Below, piece after piece: positions 33,288 to 41,237 of a stretch of DNA of 64,000 nucleotides. Under the pieces are notes generated by a model. The model saw only the letters and a list, made by a program, of their open reading frames with translations, was not told the DNA's origin and searched no databases. The stretch spans positions 62,001 through 126,000 of the forward strand of contig JACKBX010000006.1 of the NCBI GenBank assembly GCA_020634375.1, written 5' to 3'. Made by a program: the position numbers and the translations under genes. Within the stretch, counting starts at the first letter, position 1; each line of letters opens with the position of its first letter. This DNA comes from Ardenticatenaceae bacterium. Lineage in GTDB: Bacteria > Chloroflexota > Anaerolineae > Promineifilales > Promineifilaceae.

Positions 33288-36160
33288 GAAATCCTTCTTG
33301 TTGTGTTTTTTGTCTTGCATCGTTTGAGTACGACCAGCGTAATATCGTCGAATTGCGGCGTTTCTCCGGCGTGATGACGGATGCTTTCAGTGATGGCTTC
33401 CACAATGCCAGAGGCGTTGCCATTTTGCGCAGCAAAGGCGGCCATGCGCATTCGTTCCATGCCGAATTCATCGTAATCTTCATTCATCGCTTCGGTGACG
33501 CCATCGGTGTAAAAGAGTAGTGTGTCGTTTGGTTTGAGTTTGATTTTGCGTGATTCAATAGTGATGTCGGGTAACACACCCAAGGCCATGCCATTGCCGC
33601 TGAGGAGTTGCGAGTTGCCCTTTGCATTAAGCAGCATGGGGGGATTGTGTCCGCCATTGGCATAAACTAATGTCTGGTTTTGTGGATGCCATACGGCGTA
33701 AAAAATGGTCACAAAGAGGTCGGATTGCGCCTCGGAATCAATGATTTCGTTGACGCGCATCAGAACTTCTGCGGGGTCAGAGCGATTGAGGGCGACGGTG
33801 CGCAAAATAGTACGGCACAATGCCATGAAGAGCGCGGCAGGAATGCCTTTGTCGGCTACATCGGCAATGACGATGCCCCAGGTGCCATCGCGCAGGGGGA
33901 TGAAGTCGTAGAAATCGCCGCTGATGCTGCGGGCGGCTTGCCAAAAACTGGCGACGCTGCATCCGGGGATGTCGGGGCTGCCTTGGGGAATGAGGCTGGA
34001 CTGTATCTGATGGGCAACGTGGAGTTCTTGCGCCAGCCGGTCGCGCTCGGCTTCTTCCTGATAGAGGTGGTTGTTGACAACGGCCGTTGCTGCCTGATGC
34101 GCAATCCCATTCAAAATATTGAGGCGGCGGGATGTGAGTTCACGGTCATTTGTGCCCACCAGCATGACGCCAACCAAATGCTGCCGCGCATTCAGCGGGA
34201 AAAGATGCGCGGTCGGCGTACTCAATACCTTCTCCAGCCAGGGCGGCGGTTGATTAATCACATAACTGGCGCGGGGCAGCAGCGCATTGGCCGCTTCTGC
34301 CAGAATAGGCATATCATCGGGGGCGATTTCCAGAGTTTCGATGAGACCGCGCCCCATGCTGCTGACGCCGTGACTGGGGCCAGCATGAAACAGGCTGCGT
34401 TCCTCATCCCAAATGAGGATGATGATGGATTCCACCCCCACCAGCATGGGAACCAGCCGCACAATCGTATTGAGAATTTCATTCAGGTCAATGCGGCTGT
34501 TAACGGCTTCGGCTACTTGCAGCAGCACAGTGTTAACCCACGCTTCTTCCTGCTGCGCCAGGCGCAAATATGCATTTTCCAGGGCGCGACCAGTCTGTTC
34601 GGCGATGTTGCGCAGTAATTCTAGCTGCCGCGCCTGCTTGCCAGAGTTGGTGAGGGTGTATTCGTCAAGCAGCATGACGCCCAGCATTTGTGACTGGGTG
34701 GTGAGGGGGGTCAGTCGCAAAGCATGTTGTTTCTTGGGCGGCAGGCAGCGGCGCACAGCGGCGGGAATGGTTTGCGTCACAAGCATGTCATGCCCAACAT
34801 GTACAGCGTCTAGTGCGGGCCAATCGCCGATGGCGAATTGTTTGGGCAGGTGATCGGGGGTGTTTGGCTGAACGGCCGTTTTGTAAACCCCCATCTCCTC
34901 ATCCCACAGCAGCAGCCCGCAGACCTGGCTGCCCAACAAAATGGGCGTCAACTGCGTGATGGCAGCCACGATTTCTTCCAGGCTGCCGCTGCTGCTGAGG
35001 GCGGCAGCTACTTGCAATTGCGCGGTGGTCAGCCAGGCGCGTTCCTGCTGGTTGGCAAGCTGCCGCGCCTGGTGGATGGCGCTGGCAACTTCGGCTGCCA
35101 ATGCCTCCAGCACCGTTTGTTCCGAGGGTGTGAATGTGCCTACGCTGTCACTGTGAACGTCAAGCACGCCCAGGACGCGCTCGTTAACCAGGAGGGGCAC
35201 GGCGATTTCGGAGAGGGTGCGGTCGTTTTTCTCGTTTCCGGGGTAGTAACGGCCGTCTTCGCGGGTATTGTTGGCGATGATGGTCTGGCGGCTGGAAACG
35301 GCCGTGCCCACAATACCCTGCTGTGGTTTCAGGCGTAGGCTGTCGGGTTGCTGCGTGCTGCTGCTGGCCTTCAACACTGATTCACCGGTGACCTCGTCAA
35401 TGCCAAAAATATGTACGGCATGAAAACCAAACATCTCCTGGGTAAGCTGCACCACCTGGCTGAAAATCTCTTCCAAGTCTTGCACAGCGTTGGCTTGCCG
35501 CGCAATTTTGCGTACCAGTTCCAGGTGAGCGGCACGCATTTGCACCTGTTCAAAGAGCTGCGCATTGGCGATAGCCGCTCCCGCTTGATTCGCCAGAATC
35601 ATCAGACGGCGCAGGTCTTCTTCTTTGAAGCGGTTGGGTTGGGTGCTTTGTGCAGCGACAATGCCCAAGACACTTTCACCACTGATGAGGGGGATGAAGA
35701 TGGCCGAGCGCGGTGGTGTTTCGCTGATATAGCGTGGTGTGGCTGGCAAATCGGCCAGTTCACGCTGAAAATCGCGCACGAGCAGAGCTTGTTTGCTCTC
35801 GCGCACCCAGCCGACAATGCCGGTTTCGGCGCTGATGTCAAAGGATTGGGGTGTGGGTTGCCGCTCCCCGTTCACCACCCAAAACAAGATTTCGTAAAAT
35901 GGGCCGTCGAATAATCCTACCTGGAAAGTGCGGTTATCAATGACTTTGCCTGCTTCTTGGGCGATGAGTGCGCATAATGCTCCTACGTCTAATTCTGAAA
36001 CGACAATGGCCCGGCCTGCTGCGCTCAGGTCTTCCAATTCGGCTACGCGCTGCATCAACAGGCGGCGTGACTGATAGCGCCGCCACAATACGTAACTGCT
36101 CAATGCCAGCGAGGCAAAAAGCAGGGCAAAGGAAAAGGAGGGCCAGGAGAGGGTGTTCAT
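33284..36160 (-). CDS. GAF-domain SpoIIE/RsbU-type serine phosphatase
   Basis: A 958-residue PP2C-type phosphatase. An N-terminal membrane helix (about 8-28) is followed by four GAF-like sensor regions (about 45-190, 205-360, 385-530, 555-700), then a SpoIIE domain (about 720-945) with SGDFYDFIPL, VIADVADKGIPAALFM, YANGGHNPP and FYTDGVTEAMN, the metal-binding Asp/Gly motifs. It should dephosphorylate a STAS antagonist such as the one encoded just upstream. No receiver or HAMP domain; the GAFs would sense the signal. Confidence 0.93.
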   Translation of the reverse strand: MNTLSWPSFSFALLFASLALSSYVLWRRYQSRRLLMQRVAELEDLSAAGRAIVVSELDVGALCALIAQEAGKVIDNRTFQVGLFDGPFYEILFWVVNGERQPTPQSFDISAETGIVGWVRESKQALLVRDFQRELADLPATPRYISETPPRSAIFIPLISGESVLGIVAAQSTQPNRFKEEDLRRLMILANQAGAAIANAQLFEQVQMRAAHLELVRKIARQANAVQDLEEIFSQVVQLTQEMFGFHAVHIFGIDEVTGESVLKASSSTQQPDSLRLKPQQGIVGTAVSSRQTIIANNTREDGRYYPGNEKNDRTLSEIAVPLLVNERVLGVLDVHSDSVGTFTPSEQTVLEALAAEVASAIHQARQLANQQERAWLTTAQLQVAAALSSSGSLEEIVAAITQLTPILLGSQVCGLLLWDEEMGVYKTAVQPNTPDHLPKQFAIGDWPALDAVHVGHDMLVTQTIPAAVRRCLPPKKQHALRLTPLTTQSQMLGVMLLDEYTLTNSGKQARQLELLRNIAEQTGRALENAYLRLAQQEEAWVNTVLLQVAEAVNSRIDLNEILNTIVRLVPMLVGVESIIILIWDEERSLFHAGPSHGVSSMGRGLIETLEIAPDDMPILAEAANALLPRASYVINQPPPWLEKVLSTPTAHLFPLNARQHLVGVMLVGTNDRELTSRRLNILNGIAHQAATAVVNNHLYQEEAERDRLAQELHVAHQIQSSLIPQGSPDIPGCSVASFWQAARSISGDFYDFIPLRDGTWGIVIADVADKGIPAALFMALCRTILRTVALNRSDPAEVLMRVNEIIDSEAQSDLFVTIFYAVWHPQNQTLVYANGGHNPPMLLNAKGNSQLLSGNGMALGVLPDITIESRKIKLKPNDTLLFYTDGVTEAMNEDYDEFGMERMRMAAFAAQNGNASGIVEAITESIRHHAGETPQFDDITLVVLKRCKTKNTTRRIS

Positions 36161-36164
36161 AGTT

Positions 36165-36204
36165 GGGGATTAGGGACTGGGGAACAGGTTAATCTCTAAT
36201 CTCT
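36165..36204. repeat. Word hairpin GGGATTAGGGACTGGGG
   Basis: GGGGATTAGGGACTGGGG and TTAATCTCTAATCTCTT form an imperfect stem in the 35-bp gap. It extends into the STAS gene, whose final residues ERD and stop (GAAAGAGATTAG) are made by the word. Related to 16568, 24997 and the queG insert. Confidence 0.7.
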
Positions 36205-36564
36205 TTCCTCCGCCGCAGCGAGGATGGCTTGTTGCGCTTCCTGACGGGTGGGATAGATGTCAAATACATTGTCGAAGCCAACCATGATGAAGATTTCTCG
36301 GAGACGGCCGTTCAAATTGCACAGCACCAAATTGCCATCTTGCCGTTTGCATTTGCGCCAGCCGCTTACCAGGCAGCGCAAGCCGCCGCTGTTGATATAT
36401 GTGACCTCATCAAGGTCTACAACCAAAAACTGGACGCCATCAGCCAATAGCGTATTCAGGTTATTTTCTAGCTGCGGCGTCAGGTTTTGGTCTAGTCGCC
36501 CCCGAACACCGATAAGCCAGATTTGGTTTTCTGTGGAAGTAACTTGCTGCCAGACACTCATCAC
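36196..36564 (-). CDS. STAS-domain anti-sigma factor antagonist
   Basis: A 122-residue single STAS domain. VVDLDEVTYINSGGLRCLVSG carries the phosphorylatable Ser in the NSGGLR loop (about residue 59). Such proteins are phosphorylated by an RsbW-type kinase and reactivated by a SpoIIE/RsbU phosphatase, both of which flank it here. It overlaps the kinase gene by 4 nt (ATGA), so coupled translation is expected. Confidence 0.92.
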   Translation of the reverse strand: MMSVWQQVTSTENQIWLIGVRGRLDQNLTPQLENNLNTLLADGVQFLVVDLDEVTYINSGGLRCLVSGWRKCKRQDGNLVLCNLNGRLREIFIMVGFDNVFDIYPTRQEAQQAILAAAEERD

Positions 36565-37025
36565 TTGCCTCTTGGGGAGAGCTTTTTCACCATGACGAGG
36601 GTGTTGCCCCCGTTGGTTTCAAAGCTGAAGTGGACTTCATCCATCAATTTGCGCATGAAGTGGATGCCTAAGCCGCCAATTTTTAGATTTTTGATGATTT
36701 CCTCGGAAGTTAAATCGGCCGTTGGTTGGACAGGCGGAAGAGGTGGCGGAGGAATGGCTTGGGGGTTGAAGGAATGGCCGTTATCTTGCAATGTGATGGT
36801 GAAGGAATCGGCCGCTGCCTCATAGCTCACTGTGATTTTGCCCTGATTTTCGCCCCCGTAAGCGTGTTCGATAATATTGGTGCAGGCTTCGTCGCAGCAC
36901 AATTCGACGTGAAATACAGCATCTTCATCTAATCCTGCCTCTCCCGCACCCTCTGCCACAAAGGTAACAACTTTGCGGATTTGATCATAACGACCAGGAA
37001 CGGTCAGGATGTGTTTATTTCCCAT
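36561..37025 (-). CDS. RsbW/SpoIIAB-type anti-sigma serine kinase
   Basis: A 154-residue GHKL ATPase. N box ELCCDEACTNIIEHAY, G1 box LQDNGHSFNP and G2 box GGLGIHFMRKLMDEV are all present. A Pro-rich insert (QAIPPPPLPPVQP) between G1 and G2 is unusual. It would phosphorylate the STAS protein encoded next and, in the classical switch, bind a sigma factor; no sigma gene is in this window. Confidence 0.9.
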   Translation of the reverse strand: MGNKHILTVPGRYDQIRKVVTFVAEGAGEAGLDEDAVFHVELCCDEACTNIIEHAYGGENQGKITVSYEAAADSFTITLQDNGHSFNPQAIPPPPLPPVQPTADLTSEEIIKNLKIGGLGIHFMRKLMDEVHFSFETNGGNTLVMVKKLSPRGK

Positions 37026-37037
37026 AAACCTGCATGT

Positions 37038-37080
37038 AAAACGTGAAACGTGATACGTTTCTTTTCACGTTTCACGTTTT
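37038..37080. repeat. Perfect 16-bp word hairpin
   Basis: AAAACGTGAAACGTGA (37038-37053) pairs exactly with TCACGTTTCACGTTTT (37065-37080); the loop is 11 nt, and CGTTTC words continue to 37088. It separates the kinase and STAS genes. Confidence 0.85.
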
Positions 37081-37090
37081 GCGTTTCATG

Positions 37091-37438
37091 CTAGAAGCTG
37101 CCAACCGCAGCCGTTGAATCTTCAAACTCTTGGAAGAGGGTGTTGAGGCCAGCCAGGGACAACACTTCTTCCACACGCTCTGAGACGTTAGCCAGGCGTA
37201 CATCACCGCGATGTTTTTTGCATTCGCGCAAAGCGGAAACCATTGCACGCAGGCCAGCGCTGCTCATGTAATTGACACCGGACAGCTCTAAGACGATGTT
37301 ATGACGGCCGTCATCTATAACCCCTTTGAGCACGGAATCAAACTCGTGGGCATTATTGCTGTCTATCCGGCCCGATGCTGTTACTAAGTCAACTCGCTTC
37401 AGCGATTCTACTGCGATGTTCAATCCTGAATCACTCAT
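37091..37438 (-). CDS. STAS-domain anti-sigma factor antagonist, second copy
   Basis: A 115-residue STAS protein with LELSGVNYMSSAGLRAMVSA (SSAGLR phospho-loop, closer to classical SpoIIAA/RsbV than the other copy's NSGGLR). The ATG at 37438 is preceded by GAGGAGG. A 48-residue extension to 37582 would be read through the intergenic hairpin and is rejected. First gene of the partner-switching operon (STAS, RsbW, STAS, SpoIIE, LOG). Confidence 0.92.
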   Translation of the reverse strand: MSDSGLNIAVESLKRVDLVTASGRIDSNNAHEFDSVLKGVIDDGRHNIVLELSGVNYMSSAGLRAMVSALRECKKHRGDVRLANVSERVEEVLSLAGLNTLFQEFEDSTAAVGSF

Positions 37439-37511
37439 GTCTTGTTCTGCCTCCTCTGCAAAATAGATGTCAATAGCTAGAGCGGCATTATACCACAGAG
37501 TAAGGGGGAGC

Positions 37512-37547
37512 AAGTTTGCAAGTGGCAAGTTTGCCACTTGCAAACTT
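37512..37547. repeat. Perfect 17-bp word hairpin
   Basis: AAGTTTGCAAGTGGCAA (37512-37528) and its exact complement (37531-37547) with a 2-nt loop, followed by one more ACAAACTTG word. It sits between divergent genes, directly upstream of the queG -10 box. Related words occur at 48510, 55641, 62649 and 63948. Confidence 0.88.
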
Positions 37548-37557
37548 ACAAACTTGC

Positions 37558-37563
37558 TATAAT
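37558..37563 (+). promoter_or_regulatory. -10 box of queG, probably leaderless
   Basis: A perfect TATAAT ends 6 nt before the ATG at 37570 (TATAATTCCCCCATG). Transcription would start at or next to the A of the start codon, and there is no ribosome binding site. The -35 region lies inside the word hairpin and has no clear match. Confidence 0.6.
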
Positions 37564-37569
37564 TCCCCC

Positions 37570-38724
37570 ATGCACACCACATTACTGGCTCAATTGAAAG
37601 AGGAAGCTCGCCGCCTGGGGTTTAGCATGGCGGGGGTGATTCCGGCTGTGCCAGCGCGGCGGCTGGATGCGTACATGCGTTGGGTGGAGGGGGAGATGTA
37701 CGGCCGTATGACCTACCTCGCCCGCCCCGACAGAATCATTCGCCGCCAGGATTTGGGTGTGATTTTACCCGGCGTGCGTTCACTGGTCTGCGTGGGGTTG
37801 GACTATTACACCATGCGCCCGCCGGACGCCATTGCCCAAGACCCCAGCCGTGGCCGCATCTCCAACTATGCCTGGGGTGCGGATTATCATGACGTGATGA
37901 CGCCGCGCCTGGAGGCGCTGGCGGCCTGGCTGGCGGCGCAGGTTGGCGGGGGCGTGCGCCACCGTGTTTATGTGGATACCGGGGCGATTTTGGAGCGTGA
38001 TCATGCGGAAACGGCCGTGCTCGGCTTCACCGGCAAAAACACCATGCTCATTCACCCCCGGCGCGGTTCGTGGTTCTTCCTCGGCGAGATGTTGACGACG
38101 GTGGAGATTGGAGATTGGGGATTAGAACGCCAATCTCCAATCTCTGATCTCCAATCCCCCTCTTGCGGCACATGCCACCGCTGCCTGGACGCCTGCCCCA
38201 CCCACGCCTTCCCGCAGCCATATGTGCTGGATGCGCGGCGCTGCATCTCGTATTTGACGATTGAGTTGAAAGGCTGGATTCCGCAGGAGCTACGGCCGTT
38301 GCTCGGCAACTGGATTTACGGCTGCGATGTCTGCCAATCGGTCTGCCCCTTCAATCGTTTCGCCCAGCCCACCGCCGAAAGCAGCTTTTACGCCCAAGAT
38401 TGGGATGCCGCCGCGCCGCCTTTGCTGGAAATTTTGGTGCTGGATGAGGCCAGCTTTGCGGCGCGATTCGCGCACAGCCCCATCAAGCGCATCAAGCGGC
38501 GCGGCCTGCTGCGCAACGCTTGTGTGGCGGCGGGGAATTGGGGCAGTGAAACGGCCGTGCCCCCCCTCATCACCCTCCTCTCCGACCCCGAACCCTTATT
38601 GCGTGGTCACGCGGCCTGGGCCTTGCGGCAGATTGGCGGTAAGGTGGCGGAAACGGCCGTTGCCCAGGCCATCCGCCGCGAAACAGACCCAGATGTGCGT
38701 GGGGAAATGGAGATTAGAGATTAG
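37570..38724 (+). CDS. queG: Epoxyqueuosine reductase QueG
   Basis: A 384-residue cobalamin-dependent reductase for the last step of queuosine tRNA modification. The N-terminal catalytic region includes YVDTGAILERDHAETAVLGFTGKN; two [4Fe-4S] motifs follow, CGTCHRCLDACP (about 198-209) and CDVCQSVCPFN (about 257-267); the C-terminus has HEAT-like repeats. Between FLGEMLTT and the first cluster lies an extra EIGDWGLERQSPISDLQSP segment encoded by a word hairpin (38103-38159), absent from typical QueG. The ATG at 37570 is chosen because it follows the -10 box; a longer version would be read through a hairpin. Confidence 0.93.
   Translation: MHTTLLAQLKEEARRLGFSMAGVIPAVPARRLDAYMRWVEGEMYGRMTYLARPDRIIRRQDLGVILPGVRSLVCVGLDYYTMRPPDAIAQDPSRGRISNYAWGADYHDVMTPRLEALAAWLAAQVGGGVRHRVYVDTGAILERDHAETAVLGFTGKNTMLIHPRRGSWFFLGEMLTTVEIGDWGLERQSPISDLQSPSCGTCHRCLDACPTHAFPQPYVLDARRCISYLTIELKGWIPQELRPLLGNWIYGCDVCQSVCPFNRFAQPTAESSFYAQDWDAAAPPLLEILVLDEASFAARFAHSPIKRIKRRGLLRNACVAAGNWGSETAVPPLITLLSDPEPLLRGHAAWALRQIGGKVAETAVAQAIRRETDPDVRGEMEIRD
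38103..38159. repeat. Word hairpin inside queG
   Basis: GGAGATTGGAGATTGGGG on the left and CCAATCTCCAATCTCTGATC with CTCCAATCCCC on the right form a long stem within the coding sequence. The length keeps the frame. The word is the same as in the elements at 16568 and 36165 and in the tail of queG (38709-38730). Confidence 0.85.
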
Positions 38725-38765
38725 AGATTGGTTGATGGAGTCGTTTTGTTGCTGGATGGAAGCAA

Positions 38766-38967
38766 CATCCGTCTGGATGCCGACAAAATCCACCTGGATG
38801 GACGTAACATCCACCTGGATGGAGACAATATCCACCTGGATGGAAGCAACATCCACCTGGATGGAAGCAATATCCAGGTGGATGGAAGCAATATCCAGGT
38901 GGATGAAGACAATATCTACCTGGATACCGACAAAATCCACCTCGCTAGAAGGTATAGCCAGGTGGAT
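38766..38967. repeat. Ten-unit phased array, exact 21-bp period
   Basis: Ten cores of the form ATCC-A-(CC or GG)-T-GGAT have centres every 21 bp from 38772.5 to 38961.5. Units 2-5, 8 and 9 read ACCT at the centre, units 6, 7 and 10 read AGGT, and unit 1 GTCT. Linkers are GGAAGCAAT-like. Because 21 is a multiple of three, several frames stay open (heptads such as DGSNIHL), but no ribosome binding site or family supports a gene. This array and the hairpin at 38971 fill the 348-bp gap between queG and the ABC-F gene. Confidence 0.92.
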
Positions 38968-38970
38968 GAA

Positions 38971-39053
38971 TAATGGTCAATGGTCAATTGCCAATTGTCA
39001 ATGGTCAACGGCTCGGTTGACCATTGATAATTGACCATTAGCAATTGACAATT
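38971..39053. repeat. Word hairpin CAATGGTCAATTG
   Basis: TAATGGTCAATGGTCAATTG...GTCAATGGTCAAC (38971-39009) and GTTGACCATTGATAATTGACC...AATTGACAATT (39016-39053) form a long imperfect stem. It lies directly upstream of the ABC-F promoter. Confidence 0.85.
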
Positions 39054-39060
39054 TTCCCGC

Positions 39061-39066
39061 TATCAT
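39061..39066 (+). promoter_or_regulatory. -10 box of the ABC-F gene, probably leaderless
   Basis: TATCAT is followed by TTCCCC-type spacer and the ATG at 39073, giving TATCATTCCCCCATG, nearly identical to the queG arrangement. No ribosome binding site is present. Confidence 0.55.
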
Positions 39067-39072
39067 TCCCCC

Positions 39073-41151
39073 ATGAGCATCCTCACCGCAACCGACCTCA
39101 GCCAGGCATTTGGCGCAGAAGATTTATTTAGCGATGTCAGCGTCGCCATCAACCCCAAAGAGCGCATCGGGCTGGTTGGCCCCAATGGCGTGGGCAAAAC
39201 CACCCTGCTGCTTATTTTGGCGGGCTTGCAAGAACCCGAAACAGGCAGCATCGTGCGCAGCCGCGACCTCGCCCTGGGCTATCTGCGCCAGGAAGCGGCG
39301 CTGACCTTTTCCGGGCTTGACCATTCCATCTTCGCCGAAATGCTCACCGTCTTTGCCGATTTGCAGCAGATGGCGGCGCGGCTGCGCGAATTGGAAGCGC
39401 TCATGGCGGCCGGGGAGAGCAGGGAGGATGTGTTGGATGAGTACGGCCGTATCCAACACACCTACGAACACAGCGGCGGCTACGATTACCAGGTAGACAT
39501 CAAGCGCGTCCTGCAAGGGTTGGGCTTCCCCCAAGAGCAATGGGACACGCCGCTCAACCACCTCAGCGGCGGGCAAAAGACGCGCGTCCTGCTGGGGCGG
39601 CTGCTGCTCGAAAAACCCGACCTGCTCATCCTCGACGAGCCGACCAATCACCTGGACATAGACGCCGTAGAATGGCTGGAGCGCACCCTGCACAATTGGC
39701 CCGGCGCCCTGCTCATCGTCAGCCACGACCGCTACTTTCTCGACCGCGTGGTCAACCAGATGTGGGAGATGCGGCGCAGCGGCGTAGAGAGCTACAAAGG
39801 CAACTACACCGCCTACTTACAGCAGCGGCAAGAGCGTTGGGAGCGCGAGCAGGCTGTTTTCTTGGCCGAAAAAGAGCGCTTGGAACAGGAACTAGATTGG
39901 GCGCGGCGGCACATCGCCGGCGGCAAAACCGACATCGCCAAAGGCAAGATGAAACGCCTCACCCGCGACATTGTGCTGATCGAGCAGGTCGGCGTGCTGG
40001 GCAAAGAGAACAAAAGCTGGCTGGAAATTGGTGGCCGCGTGCGCACCTTTACCATCAATGAGGCCGATGCCCGCCTGCGGGCGCTGCGTCCCCCGGATGA
40101 TCGCCCGCCCCGGCTGAATATTAAGTTGCAGAGTGATGAGCGCAGCGGCCGTGTAGCGCTGCGAGCCAAAAAGCTGCAAATTGGCTACCCCGGCGCACCG
40201 CTTTTCACCTGCGACAAAATCAAGCTAGAGCGCGAAGATTGCGCGGCGCTGATTGGCCCCAACGGCAGCGGCAAAACCACGCTGCTGCGCACCCTGCTCG
40301 GCGAAATCCCCCCGTTGCGCGGCGACATTTTTTGGGGCGACAATGTGCAGATTGGCTACTTTGCCCAGGCGCACGAGCAGTTGAATGCGGCGCGGCGTGT
40401 GCTGGATGAACTGCGGGCGCATGTGGAGATGGAAGAGCCAGAAGCGCGGCGCTATCTGGCGCAGTATCTCTTTCGCGGCGATGATGTCTTTAAGCGTGTG
40501 CGCGAATTGAGCGGCGGCGAGCGCGGGCGGTTGGCTCTGGCGATTTTGGCGCGACAGGGCGCGAATGTGCTGCTGCTGGATGAGCCGACCAATCATCTGG
40601 ATATTCCGGCGCAAGAGGTGGTGCAGGCGGTGCTGGAGTTGTTTGATGGCACGGTTCTGCTGGTTTCGCACGACCGCTATCTGGTGAACCGGCTGGCAAC
40701 GCAGATTTGGGAGGTGCAGCCGGGGGATGGGGGTAAGGACGGCCGTCTCCACATCTTTGAGGGTAATTATGCCGCCTTCCTCGGCCTGCGCGATGGCGAG
40801 CCGCCAGAGGAAGCGGGCGACGCGGCGCAGGCCAAAGTGCTGCTGCCGCAAACCGCCGCCGCTGCGCCACCGCCCGATGTGAGCTGGGTGGAGAACATCG
40901 CGCCGCCGCCTGCCAGCGCCAGGCCGAAGCGCAAAAAGAAGCCGAAGGCGCAAAGCTGGGAAGCGCGGGTGGGCGAATTAGACGAGGAACTGGCGGAAGC
41001 GGAGGCGTGGCTGGCGGAATTAGAGATGCAGTTGGAAACGGCCGTTGCCACCGCCGACGACCCCCTCATCACCAAACTACAAGCCGAACACGCCGAAGCC
41101 GAGGCGCAGGTAGCGGAGCTGCTAGCGGAGTGGGAAGAGTTGATGGGGTGA
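39073..41151 (+). CDS. ABC-F family ATPase
   Basis: A 692-residue protein with two ABC ATPase domains and no membrane helix. Walker A GPNGVGKTTLL (about 37-47) and GPNGSGKTTLL (about 395-405), signatures HLSGGQKTR and ELSGGERGR, Walker B LLILDEPTNHLD and VLLLDEPTNHLD. The charged interdomain linker (about 245-310) is the P-site tRNA interaction motif region. A C-terminal charged coiled coil (about 600-690) follows a Pro/Ala spacer. ABC-F proteins act on the ribosome (translation factor or antibiotic protection). Convergent with an eRF1-like gene. Confidence 0.93.
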   Translation: MSILTATDLSQAFGAEDLFSDVSVAINPKERIGLVGPNGVGKTTLLLILAGLQEPETGSIVRSRDLALGYLRQEAALTFSGLDHSIFAEMLTVFADLQQMAARLRELEALMAAGESREDVLDEYGRIQHTYEHSGGYDYQVDIKRVLQGLGFPQEQWDTPLNHLSGGQKTRVLLGRLLLEKPDLLILDEPTNHLDIDAVEWLERTLHNWPGALLIVSHDRYFLDRVVNQMWEMRRSGVESYKGNYTAYLQQRQERWEREQAVFLAEKERLEQELDWARRHIAGGKTDIAKGKMKRLTRDIVLIEQVGVLGKENKSWLEIGGRVRTFTINEADARLRALRPPDDRPPRLNIKLQSDERSGRVALRAKKLQIGYPGAPLFTCDKIKLEREDCAALIGPNGSGKTTLLRTLLGEIPPLRGDIFWGDNVQIGYFAQAHEQLNAARRVLDELRAHVEMEEPEARRYLAQYLFRGDDVFKRVRELSGGERGRLALAILARQGANVLLLDEPTNHLDIPAQEVVQAVLELFDGTVLLVSHDRYLVNRLATQIWEVQPGDGGKDGRLHIFEGNYAAFLGLRDGEPPEEAGDAAQAKVLLPQTAAAAPPPDVSWVENIAPPPASARPKRKKKPKAQSWEARVGELDEELAEAEAWLAELEMQLETAVATADDPLITKLQAEHAEAEAQVAELLAEWEELMG

Positions 41152-41162
41152 CGGGGTAAAAA

Positions 41163-41194
41163 AAACGGGATGCAGGTTTCCCCGCATCCCGTTT
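41163..41194. terminator. Bidirectional intrinsic terminator
   Basis: AAACGGGATGC (41163-41173) pairs with GCATCCCGTTT (41184-41194). Eight A precede the stem (eight T on the minus strand) and TTTAC follows. It sits between the convergent ABC-F and eRF1-like genes and should serve mainly the minus-strand gene. Tandem words TACTGATCACTGGTTACTGATC follow at about 41200-41238. Confidence 0.88.
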
Positions 41195-41237
41195 ACTATT
41201 TACTGACTACTGATCACTGGTTACTGATCACTGAACA

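Noticed and set aside
33680..34618. Plus-strand ORF (312 codons) opposite the SpoIIE-type phosphatase
   Set aside because: Antisense shadow: the composition reflects the opposite strand's codon use, and the minus-strand GAF and phosphatase motifs are unambiguous.
37439..37582. 48-residue N-terminal extension of the second STAS protein
   Set aside because: It would be translated through the TTGCAAGT hairpin and the divergent promoter, while the ATG at 37438 has a GAGGAGG ribosome binding site and gives a normal STAS domain.
38728..38973. Small ORFs with heptad repeats (DGSNIHL on +, IQVDVAS on -)
   Set aside because: They arise because the 21-bp array is a multiple of three. Several frames on both strands are open, none has a ribosome binding site, and none resembles a known protein.
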